From contig OX453274.1 of assembly GCA_949710005.1 (NCBI GenBank), positions 20,068,712-20,132,711 of the forward strand: a DNA stretch of 64,000 nt, read 5' to 3'. Positions 39,346-50,230 of the stretch are shown one piece after another; within the stretch, counting starts at the first letter, position 1, and each line of letters begins with the position of its first letter. The notes under the pieces are model-generated. The model ran no database searches. It was not told the DNA's origin and saw only the letters and a program-made list of their open reading frames with translations. The DNA comes from Ricordea florida (Eukaryota > Cnidaria > Anthozoa > Corallimorpharia > Ricordeidae). The position numbers and the translations under genes are program-made.

Positions 39346-40190
39346 ATTTTCAGAGGGGTTTACTTGGCCGTTTTTGAGAACGAGCTATTCTAATACAGTG
39401 TAATTTCTCAAAATCAGCCCGTACGGTCGCGTAAGCGTTAGTGTACAAAAGGTAGTCTACTTGAAAGGGCCATTTCTCGGGTTGTACTGAACCGATTTGA
39501 TTGAGCCATAAATCAAAATTTAGCTAAGAAGATGTAGATTGTGTGATAGAATTTTCAGAGGGGTTTACTTAGCCGTTTTTTAGAACGAGCTATTCTAAAA
39601 CAGTGTAATTTCTCAAAATCAGCCCGTACGGTCGCGTAAGCGTTAGTGTACAAAAGGTAGTCTACTTGAAAGGGCCATTTCTCGGGTTGTACTGAACCGA
39701 TTTGAGTGAGCCATAGATCAAAATTTAGCTAAGAAGATGTAGATTGTGTGATATAATTTTCAGAGGGGTTTACTTGGCCGTTTTTGAGAACGAGCTATTC
39801 TAATACAGTGTAATTTCTCAAAATCAGCCCGTACGGTCCCGTAAGCGTTAGTGTACAAAAGGTAGTCTACTTGAAAGGGCCATTTCTCGGGTTGTACTGA
39901 ACCGATTTGATTGAGCCATAAATCAAAATTTAGCTAAGAAGATGTAGATTGTGTGATAGAATTTTCAGAGGGGTTTACTTAGCCGTTTTTTAGAACGAGC
40001 TATTCTAAAACAGTGTAATTTCTCAAAATCAGCCCGTACGGTCGCGTAAGCGTTAGTGTACAAAAGGTAGTCTACTTGAAAGGGCCATTTCTCGGGTTGT
40101 ACTGAACCGATTTGAGTGAGCCATAGATCAAAATTTAGCTAAGAAGATGTAGATTGTGTGATATAATTTTTAGAGGGGTTTACTTAGCCG
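39345..40190. repeat. Dimeric higher-order repeat, 410-bp offset
   Basis: A monomer with 'ttacttggcc', 'ctaatacag', 'tttgattgagcc', 'cataaatc' and 'gatagaatt' is followed by one with 'ccgttttttagaacg'. The pair at about 39366-39590 recurs at about 39776-40000. 'acggtcccg' near 39834 is private. The same lead monomer type also occurs near 43.87, 48.38, 51.87 and 53.92 kb. Confidence 0.87.
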
Positions 40191-40380
40191 TTTTTGAGAA
40201 CGAGCTATTCTAAAACAGTGTAATTTCTCAAAATCAGCCCGTACGGTCGCGTAAGCGTTAGTGTACAAAAGGTAGTCTACTTGAAAGGGCCATTTCTCGG
40301 GTTGTACTGAACCGATTTGAGTGAGCCATAGATCAAAATTTAGCTAAGAAGATGTAGATTGTGTGATATAATTTTCAGAG

Positions 40381-40420
40381 GGGTTTACTTAGCCGTTTTT
40401 GAGAACGAGCTATTCTAAAA
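40381..40420 (+). repeat. Internal sub-repeat A (shown in reference monomer)
   Basis: Phases 1-40 align with phases 124-163 of the same monomer. Shared blocks in the same order are GGGTT, TACT, CCG, TTTGAG, GAGC, AT and AAAA, with a few short gaps. The pairing suggests that the 205-bp unit contains an old internal duplication. A weaker third resemblance starts near phase 101 ('tctacttgaaagg'). Confidence 0.55.
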
Positions 40421-40438
40421 CAGTGTAATTTCTCAAAA
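40397..40438. other. 9-bp inverted repeat with 24-base loop (shown in reference monomer)
   Basis: Phases 17-25 ('ttttgagaa') and 50-58 ('ttctcaaaa') are exact reverse complements separated by 24 bases, so each monomer could form a small stem-loop as single-stranded DNA or RNA. Common variants hit the stem: G to A or G to C at phase 21, G to A at phase 23, and C to T at phase 54. Most are not compensated, so selection for the stem is not demonstrated. The arms may be a by-product of A/T-rich sequence. Confidence 0.6.
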
Positions 40439-40443
40439 TCAGC

Positions 40444-40462
40444 CCGTACGGTCGCGTAAGCG
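40444..40462. other. CpG-dense core with 8-bp palindrome CCGTACGG (shown in reference monomer)
   Basis: Phases 64-82 hold five of the monomer's nine CpG sites and begin with the perfect palindrome ccgtacgg, which contains a BsiWI site (CGTACG). A second palindrome, tgtaca, follows at phase 87. The monomer-wide CpG count of 9 compares with about 7.6 expected from its base composition, so CpG is not depleted. Variants cluster here, for example catacgg, ctgtacgg, gtacgatcg, gtacggccg, gtactttcg and gtaatgtcg. Several are transitions at CpG, as expected if cytosines are sometimes methylated. Confidence 0.7.
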
Positions 40463-40503
40463 TTAGTGTACAAAAGGTAGTCTACTTGAAAGGGCCATTT
40501 CTC

Positions 40504-40543
40504 GGGTTGTACTGAACCGATTTGAGTGAGCCATAGATCAAAA
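40504..40543 (+). repeat. Internal sub-repeat B (shown in reference monomer)
   Basis: This is the partner of sub-repeat A, 123 bases downstream in the same orientation, beginning 'gggttgtactgaaccg' against 'gggtttacttagccg'. The spacing to the next A copy is 82 bases, so the two halves are unequal. Sub-repeat B varies less across the array than A in the copies I read. Confidence 0.55.
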
Positions 40544-42516
40544 TTTAGCTAAGAAGATGTAGATTGTGTGATATAATTTTCAGAGGGGTTTACTTAGCCG
40601 TTTTTGAGAACGAGCTATTCTAAAACAGTGTAATTTCTCAAAATCAGCCCGTACGGTCGCGTAAGCGTTAGTGTACAAAAGGTAGTCTACTTGAAAAGGC
40701 CATTTCTCGGGTTGTACTGAACCGATTTGAGTGAGCCATAGATCAAAATTTAGCTAAGAAGATGTAGATTGTGTGATATAATTTTCAGAGGGGTTTACTT
40801 GGCCGTTTTTGAGAACGAGCTATTCTAAAACAGTGTAATTTCTCAAAATCAGCCCGTACGGTCGCGTAAGCGTTAGTTTACAAAAGGCAGTCTACTTGAA
40901 AGGGCCATTTCTCGGGTTGTACTGAACCGATTTGATTGAGCCATAGATCAAAAATTAGCTAAGAAGATGTAGATTGTGTGATATAATTTTCAGAGGGGTT
41001 TACTTAGCCGTTTTTGAGAACGAGCTATTCTAAAACAGTGTAATTTCTCAAAATCAGCCCGTACGGTCGCGTAAGCGTTAGTGTACAAAAGGTAGTCTAC
41101 TTGAAAGGGCCATTTCTCGGGTTGTACTGAACCGATTTGAGTGAGCCATAGATCAAAATTTAGCTAAGAAGATGTAGATTGTGTGATATAATTTTGAGAG
41201 GGGTTTACTGAGCCGTTTTTGAGAACGAGCTATTCTAAAACAGTGTAATTTCTCAAAATCAGCCAGTACGGTCGCGTAAGCGTTAGTGTACAAAAGGTAG
41301 TCTACTTGAAAGGGCCATTTCTCGGGTTGTACTGAACCGATTTGAGTGAGCCATAGATCACAATTTAGCTAAGAAGATGTAGATTGTGTGATATAATTTT
41401 CAGAGGGGTTTACTTAGCCGTTTTTCAGAACGAGCTATTCTAAAACAGTGTAATTTCTCAAAATCAGCCCGTACGGTCGCGTAAGCGTTAGTGTACAAAA
41501 GGTAGTCTACTTGAAAGGGCCATTTCTCGGGTTGTACTGAACCGATTTGAGTGAGCCATAGATCAAAATTTAGCTAAGAAGATGTAGATTGTGTGATATA
41601 ATTTTCAGAGGGGTTTACTTAGCCGTTTTTGAGAACGAGCTATTCTAAAACAGTGTAATTTCTCAAAATCAGCCCGTACGGTCGCGTAAGCGTTAGTGTA
41701 CAAAAGGTAGTCTACTTGAAAGGGCCATTTCTCGGGTTGTACTGAACCGATTTGATTGAGCCATAAATCAAAATTTAGCTAAGAAGATGTAGATTGTGTG
41801 ATATAATTTTCAGAGGGGTTTACTTAGCCGTTTTTGAGAACGAGCTATTCTAAAACAGTGTAATTTCTCAAAATCAGCCCGTACGGTCGCGTAAGCGTTA
41901 GTGTACAAAAGGTAGTCTACTTGAAAGGGCCATTTCTCGGGTTGTACTGAACCGATTTGAGTGAGCCATAGATCAAAATTTAGCTAAGAAGATGTAGATT
42001 GTGTGATATAATTTTCAGAGGAGTTTACTTAGCCGTTTTTGAGAACGAGCTATTCTAAAACAGTGTAATTTCTCAAAATCAGCCCGTACGGTCGCGTAAG
42101 CGTTACTGTACAAAAGGTAGTCTACTTGAAAGGGCCATTTCTCGGGTTGTACTGAACCGATTTGAGTGAGCCATAGATCACAATTTAGCTAAGAAGATGT
42201 AGATTGTGTGATATAATTTTCAGAGGGGTTTACTTAGCCGTTTTTCAGAACGAGCTATTCTAAAACAGTGTAATTTCTCAAAATCAGCCCGTACGGTCGC
42301 GTAAGCGTTACTGTACAAAAGGTAGTCTACTTGAAAGGGCCATTTCTCGGGTTGTACTGAACCGATTTGAGTGAGCCATAGATCACAATTTAGCTAAGAA
42401 GATGTAGATTGTGTGATATAATTTTCAGAGGGGTTTACTTAGCCGTTTTTGAGAACGAGCTATTCTAAAACAGTGTAATTTCTCAAAATCAGCCCGTACG
42501 GTCGCGTAAGCGTTAC

Positions 42517-45500
42517 TGTACAAAAGGTAGTCTACTTGAAAGGGCCATTTCTCGGGTTGTACTGAACCGATTTGAGTGAGCCATAGATCACAATTTAGCT
42601 AAGAAGATGTAGATTGTGTGATATAATTTTCAGAGGGGTTTACTTAGCCGTTTTTCAGAACGAGCTATTCTAAAACAGTGTAATTTCTCAAAATCAGCCC
42701 GTACGGTCGCGTAAGCGTTAGTGTACAAAAGGTAGTCTACTTGAAAGGGCCATTTCTCGGGTTGTACTGAACCGATTTGAGTGAGCCATAGATCAAAATT
42801 TAGCTAAGAAGATGTAGATTGTGTGATATAATTTTCAGAGGGGTTTACTTAGCCGTTTTTGAGAACGAGCTATTCTAAAACAGTGTAATTTCTCAAAATC
42901 AGCCCGTACGGTCGCGTAAGCGTTAGTGTACAAAAGGTAGTCTACTTGAAAGGGCCATTTCTCGGGTTGTACTGAACCGATTTGATTGAGCCATAAATCA
43001 AAATTTAGCTAAGAAGATGTAGATTGTGTGATAGAATTTTCAGAGGGGTTTACTTAGCCGTTTTTGAGAACGAGCTATTCTAAAACAGTGTAATTTCTCA
43101 AAATCAGCCCGTACGGTCGCGTAAGCGTTAGTGTACAAAAGGTAGTCTACTTGAAAGGGCCATTTCTCGGGTTGTACTGAACCGATTTGAGTGAGCCATA
43201 GATCAAAATTTAGCTAAGAAGATGTAGATTGTGTGATATAATTTTCAGAGGAGTTTACTTAGCCGTTTTTGAGAACGAGCTATTCTAAAACAGTGTAATT
43301 TCTCAAAATCAGCCCGTACGGTCGCGTAAGCGTTACTGTACAAAAGGTAGTCTACTTGAAAGGGCCATTTCTCGGGTTGTACTGAACCGATTTGAGTGAG
43401 CCATAGATCAAAATTTAGCTAAGAAGATGTAGATTGTGTGATATAATTTTCAGAGGAGTTTACTTAGCCGTTTTTGAGAACGAGCTATTCTAAAACAGTG
43501 TAATTTCTCAAAATCAGCCCGTACGGTCGCGTAAGCGTTAGTGTACAAAAGGTAGTCTACTTGAAAGGGCCATTTCTCGGGTTGTACTGAACCGATTTGA
43601 GTGAGCCATAGATCAAAATTTAGCTAAGAAGATGTAGATTGTGTGATATAATTTTCAGAGGGGTTTACTTAGCCGTTTTTGAGAACGAGCTATTCTAAAA
43701 CAGTGTAATTTCTCAAAATCAGCCCGTACGGTCGCGTAAGCGTTAGTGTACAAAAGGTAGTCTACTTGAAAGGGCCATTTCTCGGGTTGTACTGAACCGA
43801 TTTGAGTGAGCCATAGATCAAAATTTAGCTAAGAAGATGTAGATTGTGTGATATAATTTTCAGAGGGGTTTACTTGGCCGTTTTTGAGAACGAGCTATTC
43901 TAATACAGTGTAATTTCTCAAAATCAGCCCGTACGGTGGCGTAAGCGTTAGTGTACAAAAGGTAGTCTACTTGAAAGGGCCATTTCTCGGGTTGTACTGA
44001 ACCGATTCGATTGAGCCATAAATCAAAATTTAGCTAAGAAGATGTAGATTGTGTGATATAATTTTCAGAGGGGTTTACTTAGCCGTTTTTGAGAACGAGC
44101 TATTCTAAAACAGTGTAATTTCTCAAAATCAGCCCGTACTTTCGCGTAAGCGTTAGTGTACAAAAGGTAGTCTACTTGAAAGGGCCATTTCTCGGGTTGT
44201 ACTGAACCGATTTGAGTGAGCCATAGATCAAAATTTAGCTAAGAAGATGTAGATTGTGTGATATAATTTTCAGAGGGGTTTACTTGGCCGTTTTTGAGAA
44301 CGAGCTATTCTAAAACAGTGTAATTTCTCAAAATCAGCCCGTACGGTCGCGTAAGCGTTAGTGTACAAAAGGTAGTCTACTTGAAAGGGCCATTTCTCGG
44401 GTTGTACTGAACCGATTTGAGTGAGCCATAGATCAAAATTTAGCTAAGAAGATGTAGATTGTGTGATATAATTTTCAGAGGGGTTTACTTAGCCGTTTTT
44501 GAGAACGAGCTATTCTAAAACAGTGTAATTTCTCAAAATCAGCCCGTACGGTCGCGTAAGCGTTAGTGTACAAAAGGTAGTCTACTTGAAAGGGCCATTT
44601 CTCGGGTTGTACTGAACCGATTTGAGTGAGCCATAGATCAAAATTTAGCTAAGAAGATGTAGATTGTGTGATATAATTTTCAGAGGGGTTTACTTAGCCG
44701 TTTTTGAGAACGAGCTATTCTAAAACAGTGTAATTTCTCAAAATCAGCCCGTACGGTCGCGTAAGCGTTAGTGTACAAAAGGTAGTCTACTTGAAAGGGC
44801 CATTTCTCGGGTTGTACTGAACCGATTTGAGTGAGCCATAGATCAAAATTTAGCTAAGAAGATGTAGATTGTGTGATATAATTTTCAGAGGGGTTTACTT
44901 GGCCGTTTTTGAGAACGAGCTATTCTAAAACAGTGTAATTTCTCAAAATCAGCCCGTAATGTCGCGTAAGCGTTAGTGTACAAAAGGTAGTCTACTTGAA
45001 AGGGCCATTTCTCGGGTTGTACTGAACCGATTTGAGTGAGCCATAGATCAAAATTTAGCTAAGAAGATGTAGATTGTGTGATATAATTTTCAGAGGGGTT
45101 TACTTAGCCGTTTTTGAGAACGAGCTATTCTAAAACAGTGTAATTTCTCAAAATCAGCCCGTACGGTCGCGTAAGCGTTAGTGTACAAAAGGTAGTCTAC
45201 TTGAAAGGGCCATTTCTCGGGTTGTACTGAACCGATTTGAGTGAGCCATAGATCAAAATTTAGCTAAGAAGATGTAGATTGTGTGATATAATTTTCAGAG
45301 GGGTTTACTTAGCCGTTTTTGAGAACGAGCTATTCTAAAACAGTGTAATTTCTCAAAATCAGCCCGTACGGTCGCGGAAGCGTTAGTGTACAAAAGGTAG
45401 TCTACTTGAAAGGGCCATTTCTCGGGTTGTACTGAACCGATTTGAGTGAGCCATAGATCAAAATTTAGCTAAGAAGATGTAGATTGTGTGATATAATTTT

Positions 45501-45720
45501 CAGAGGGGTTTACTTAGCCGTTTTTGAGAACGAGCTATTCTAAAACAGTGTAATTTCTCAAAATCAGCCCGTACGGTCGCGTAAGCGTTAGTGTACAAAA
45601 GGTAGTCTACTTGAAAGGGCCATTTCTCGGGTTGTACTGAACCGATTTGAGTGAGCCATAGATCAAAATTTAGCTAAGAAGATGTAGATTGTGTGATATA
45701 ATTTTCAGAGGGGTTTACTT
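42517..45720. repeat. First copy of the 22-monomer duplication (offset 4,510 bp)
   Basis: Matches 47027-50230 in order. Shared rare markers include 'tttttcagaa' (42651), 'tttgattgag' with 'cataaatca' (42981), 'gagtttactt' (43251), 'gtacggtggc' (43931), 'gcccgtact' then 'ttcgcg' (44131), 'gcccgtaat' (44951) and 'gtcgcggaag' (45371). I noticed two differences: 'gatagaatt' (43034) against 'gatataatt', and 'gattcgatt' (44008) against 'gatttgatt'. The flanks diverge at 42516 and 45721. Confidence 0.93.
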
Positions 45721-47420
45721 AGCCGTTTTTGAGAACGAGCTATTCTAAAACAGTGTAATTTCTCAAAATCAGCCCGTACGGTCGCGTAAGCGTTAGTGTA
45801 CAAAAGGTAGTCTACTTGAAAGGGCCATTTCTCGGGTTGTACTGAACCGATTTGAGTGAGCCATAGATCAAAATTTAGCTAAGAAGATGTAGATTGTGTG
45901 ATATAATTTTGAGAGGGGTTTACTGAGCCGTTTTTGAGAACGAGCTATTCTAAAACAGTGTAATTTCTCAAAATCAGCCAGTACGGTCGCGTAAGCGTTA
46001 GTGTACAAAAGGTAGTCTACTTGAAAGGGCCATTTCTCGGGTTGTACTGAACCGATTTGAGTGAGCCATAGATCACAATTTAGCTAAGAAGATGTAGATT
46101 GTGTGATATAATTTTCAGAGGGGTTTACTTAGCCGTTTTTCAGAACGAGCTATTCTAAAACAGTGTAATTTCTCAAAATCAGCCCGTACGGTCGCGTAAG
46201 CGTTAGTGTACAAAAGGTAGTCTACTTGAAAGGGCCATTTCTCGGGTTGTACTGAACCGATTTGAGTGAGCCATAGATCAAAATTTAGCTAAGAAGATGT
46301 AGATTGTGTGATATAATTTTCAGAGGGGTTTACTTAGCCGTTTTTGAGAACGAGCTATTCTAAAACAGTGTAATTTCTCAAAATCAGCCCGTACGGTCGC
46401 GGAAGCGTTAGTGTACAAAAGGTAGTCTACTTGAAAGGGCCATTTCTCGGGTTGTACTGAACCGATTTGAGTGAGCCATAGATCAAAATTTAGCTAAGAA
46501 GATGTAGATTGTGTGATATAATTTTCAGAGGGGTTTACTTAGCCGTTTTTGAGAACGAGCTATTCTAAAACAGTGTAATTTCTCAAAATCAGCCCGTACG
46601 GTCGCGTAAGCGTTAGTGTACAAAAGGTAGTCTACTTGAAAGGGCCATTTCTCGGGTTGTACTGAACCGATTTGAGTGAGCCATAGATCAAAATTTAGCT
46701 AAGAAGATGTAGATTGTGTGATATAATTTTCAGAGGGGTTTACTTAGCCGTTTTTGAGAACGAGCTATTCTAAAACAGTGTAATTTCTCAAAATCAGCCC
46801 GTACGGTCGCGTAAGCGTTAGTGTACAAAAGGTAGTCTACTTGAAAGGGCCATTTCTCGGGTTGTACTGAACCGATTTGAGTGAGCCATAGATCAAAATT
46901 TAGCTAAGAAGATGTAGATTGTGTGATATAATTTTGAGAGGGGTTTACTGAGCCGTTTTTGAGAACGAGCTATTCTAAAACAGTGTAATTTCTCAAAATC
47001 AGCCAGTACGGTCGCGTAAGCGTTAGTGTACAAAAGGTAGTCTACTTGAAAGGGCCATTTCTCGGGTTGTACTGAACCGATTTGAGTGAGCCATAGATCA
47101 CAATTTAGCTAAGAAGATGTAGATTGTGTGATATAATTTTCAGAGGGGTTTACTTAGCCGTTTTTCAGAACGAGCTATTCTAAAACAGTGTAATTTCTCA
47201 AAATCAGCCCGTACGGTCGCGTAAGCGTTAGTGTACAAAAGGTAGTCTACTTGAAAGGGCCATTTCTCGGGTTGTACTGAACCGATTTGAGTGAGCCATA
47301 GATCAAAATTTAGCTAAGAAGATGTAGATTGTGTGATATAATTTTCAGAGGGGTTTACTTAGCCGTTTTTGAGAACGAGCTATTCTAAAACAGTGTAATT
47401 TCTCAAAATCAGCCCGTACG
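45000..47420. repeat. 5-monomer tandem duplication, 1,025-bp offset
   Basis: The 'gtcgcggaag' monomer (45371) recurs at 46396. The linked run 'ttttgagagg' with 'ttactgagcc', 'agccagtacgg', 'atcacaattt' and 'tttttcagaac' beginning at 45906 recurs from 46931. The offset is exactly 5 x 205. It lies across the junction between the two 4,510-bp copies, so it shares its ends with them. The outer limits are approximate. Confidence 0.87.
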
Positions 47421-50230
47421 GTCGCGTAAGCGTTAGTGTACAAAAGGTAGTCTACTTGAAAGGGCCATTTCTCGGGTTGTACTGAACCGATTTGATTGAG
47501 CCATAAATCAAAATTTAGCTAAGAAGATGTAGATTGTGTGATATAATTTTCAGAGGGGTTTACTTAGCCGTTTTTGAGAACGAGCTATTCTAAAACAGTG
47601 TAATTTCTCAAAATCAGCCCGTACGGTCGCGTAAGCGTTAGTGTACAAAAGGTAGTCTACTTGAAAGGGCCATTTCTCGGGTTGTACTGAACCGATTTGA
47701 GTGAGCCATAGATCAAAATTTAGCTAAGAAGATGTAGATTGTGTGATATAATTTTCAGAGGAGTTTACTTAGCCGTTTTTGAGAACGAGCTATTCTAAAA
47801 CAGTGTAATTTCTCAAAATCAGCCCGTACGGTCGCGTAAGCGTTACTGTACAAAAGGTAGTCTACTTGAAAGGGCCATTTCTCGGGTTGTACTGAACCGA
47901 TTTGAGTGAGCCATAGATCAAAATTTAGCTAAGAAGATGTAGATTGTGTGATATAATTTTCAGAGGAGTTTACTTAGCCGTTTTTGAGAACGAGCTATTC
48001 TAAAACAGTGTAATTTCTCAAAATCAGCCCGTACGGTCGCGTAAGCGTTAGTGTACAAAAGGTAGTCTACTTGAAAGGGCCATTTCTCGGGTTGTACTGA
48101 ACCGATTTGAGTGAGCCATAGATCAAAATTTAGCTAAGAAGATGTAGATTGTGTGATATAATTTTCAGAGGGGTTTACTTAGCCGTTTTTGAGAACGAGC
48201 TATTCTAAAACAGTGTAATTTCTCAAAATCAGCCCGTACGGTCGCGTAAGCGTTAGTGTACAAAAGGTAGTCTACTTGAAAGGGCCATTTCTCGGGTTGT
48301 ACTGAACCGATTTGAGTGAGCCATAGATCAAAATTTAGCTAAGAAGATGTAGATTGTGTGATATAATTTTCAGAGGGGTTTACTTGGCCGTTTTTGAGAA
48401 CGAGCTATTCTAATACAGTGTAATTTCTCAAAATCAGCCCGTACGGTGGCGTAAGCGTTAGTGTACAAAAGGTAGTCTACTTGAAAGGGCCATTTCTCGG
48501 GTTGTACTGAACCGATTTGATTGAGCCATAAATCAAAATTTAGCTAAGAAGATGTAGATTGTGTGATATAATTTTCAGAGGGGTTTACTTAGCCGTTTTT
48601 GAGAACGAGCTATTCTAAAACAGTGTAATTTCTCAAAATCAGCCCGTACTTTCGCGTAAGCGTTAGTGTACAAAAGGTAGTCTACTTGAAAGGGCCATTT
48701 CTCGGGTTGTACTGAACCGATTTGAGTGAGCCATAGATCAAAATTTAGCTAAGAAGATGTAGATTGTGTGATATAATTTTCAGAGGGGTTTACTTGGCCG
48801 TTTTTGAGAACGAGCTATTCTAAAACAGTGTAATTTCTCAAAATCAGCCCGTACGGTCGCGTAAGCGTTAGTGTACAAAAGGTAGTCTACTTGAAAGGGC
48901 CATTTCTCGGGTTGTACTGAACCGATTTGAGTGAGCCATAGATCAAAATTTAGCTAAGAAGATGTAGATTGTGTGATATAATTTTCAGAGGGGTTTACTT
49001 AGCCGTTTTTGAGAACGAGCTATTCTAAAACAGTGTAATTTCTCAAAATCAGCCCGTACGGTCGCGTAAGCGTTAGTGTACAAAAGGTAGTCTACTTGAA
49101 AGGGCCATTTCTCGGGTTGTACTGAACCGATTTGAGTGAGCCATAGATCAAAATTTAGCTAAGAAGATGTAGATTGTGTGATATAATTTTCAGAGGGGTT
49201 TACTTAGCCGTTTTTGAGAACGAGCTATTCTAAAACAGTGTAATTTCTCAAAATCAGCCCGTACGGTCGCGTAAGCGTTAGTGTACAAAAGGTAGTCTAC
49301 TTGAAAGGGCCATTTCTCGGGTTGTACTGAACCGATTTGAGTGAGCCATAGATCAAAATTTAGCTAAGAAGATGTAGATTGTGTGATATAATTTTCAGAG
49401 GGGTTTACTTGGCCGTTTTTGAGAACGAGCTATTCTAAAACAGTGTAATTTCTCAAAATCAGCCCGTAATGTCGCGTAAGCGTTAGTGTACAAAAGGTAG
49501 TCTACTTGAAAGGGCCATTTCTCGGGTTGTACTGAACCGATTTGAGTGAGCCATAGATCAAAATTTAGCTAAGAAGATGTAGATTGTGTGATATAATTTT
49601 CAGAGGGGTTTACTTAGCCGTTTTTGAGAACGAGCTATTCTAAAACAGTGTAATTTCTCAAAATCAGCCCGTACGGTCGCGTAAGCGTTAGTGTACAAAA
49701 GGTAGTCTACTTGAAAGGGCCATTTCTCGGGTTGTACTGAACCGATTTGAGTGAGCCATAGATCAAAATTTAGCTAAGAAGATGTAGATTGTGTGATATA
49801 ATTTTCAGAGGGGTTTACTTAGCCGTTTTTGAGAACGAGCTATTCTAAAACAGTGTAATTTCTCAAAATCAGCCCGTACGGTCGCGGAAGCGTTAGTGTA
49901 CAAAAGGTAGTCTACTTGAAAGGGCCATTTCTCGGGTTGTACTGAACCGATTTGAGTGAGCCATAGATCAAAATTTAGCTAAGAAGATGTAGATTGTGTG
50001 ATATAATTTTCAGAGGGGTTTACTTAGCCGTTTTTGAGAACGAGCTATTCTAAAACAGTGTAATTTCTCAAAATCAGCCCGTACGGTCGCGTAAGCGTTA
50101 GTGTACAAAAGGTAGTCTACTTGAAAGGGCCATTTCTCGGGTTGTACTGAACCGATTTGAGTGAGCCATAGATCAAAATTTAGCTAAGAAGATGTAGATT
50201 GTGTGATATAATTTTCAGAGGGGTTTACTT
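47027..50230. repeat. Second copy of the 22-monomer duplication
   Basis: Partner of 42517-45720, with all listed markers recurring 4,510 bp (22 x 205) downstream, for example 'gtacggtggc' at 48441, 'gcccgtact' at 48641, 'gcccgtaat' at 49461 and 'gtcgcggaag' at 49881. There are no length differences. The copy ends where the next monomer has 'ttacttggcc' (50231) instead of 'ttacttagcc'. Slightly more diverged than the 5,330-bp pair, so probably somewhat older. Confidence 0.93.

Larger units (their letters stand above)
40381..40585. repeat. Reference monomer matching the 205-bp consensus
   Basis: This copy carries the majority base at every position I compared, so it serves as the reference. 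Phase 1 is 'gggtttactt'. Landmarks in order are 'agccgttttt' (phase 11), 'gagaacgagc' (21), 'tctcaaaatc' (51), the CpG-dense core from phase 64 to 82, 'caaaaggtag' (91), 'ctcgggttgt' (121), 'actgaaccga' (131), 'ccatagatca' (151), 'aagaagatgt' (171), 'atataatttt' (191) and 'cagag' (201). Runs of four or more A or T are spread along the monomer. Copies are most often consensus-like between about 38 and 56 kb, which suggests that this part was homogenised most recently. Confidence 0.95.
40190..42516. repeat. Near-consensus monomers with variant series leading into the 22-monomer duplication
   Basis: Includes a 'ttttgagagg' with 'ttactgagcc' and 'agccagtacgg' series (41191-41270), then 'atcacaattt' and 'tttttcagaac' monomers. 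Three consecutive monomers carry 'cgttactgta' (42101, near 42306 and 42511), and 'atcacaattt' or 'tttttcagaac' alternate with them. These partial series resemble the start of each 22-monomer copy. Confidence 0.8.

Noticed and set aside
40381-40387. Plant-type telomere unit (GGGTTTA)
   Set aside because: Only one 7-base match per monomer, never in tandem. No telomere repeat block is present.
40503-40512. CENP-B box
   Set aside because: The only CGGG in the consensus ('ctcgggtt') lacks the upstream TTCG and A at the required spacing of the NTTCGNNNNANNCGGGN motif. The rare 'cgcggg' variant near 13796 does not fit either.
40546-40556. RNA polymerase III A box in each monomer ('tagctaagaag')
   Set aside because: It fits the loose TRGYNNARNNG pattern, but no acceptable B box lies 30-60 bases downstream. 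The nearest B-like string, 'gatcaaaat', is upstream and lacks the final C. Chance match.
40571-40580. TATA-like 'atataatttt' as a promoter
   Set aside because: It is present in almost every monomer without any linked gene, and A/T-rich strings like this are expected in a 40% GC repeat.
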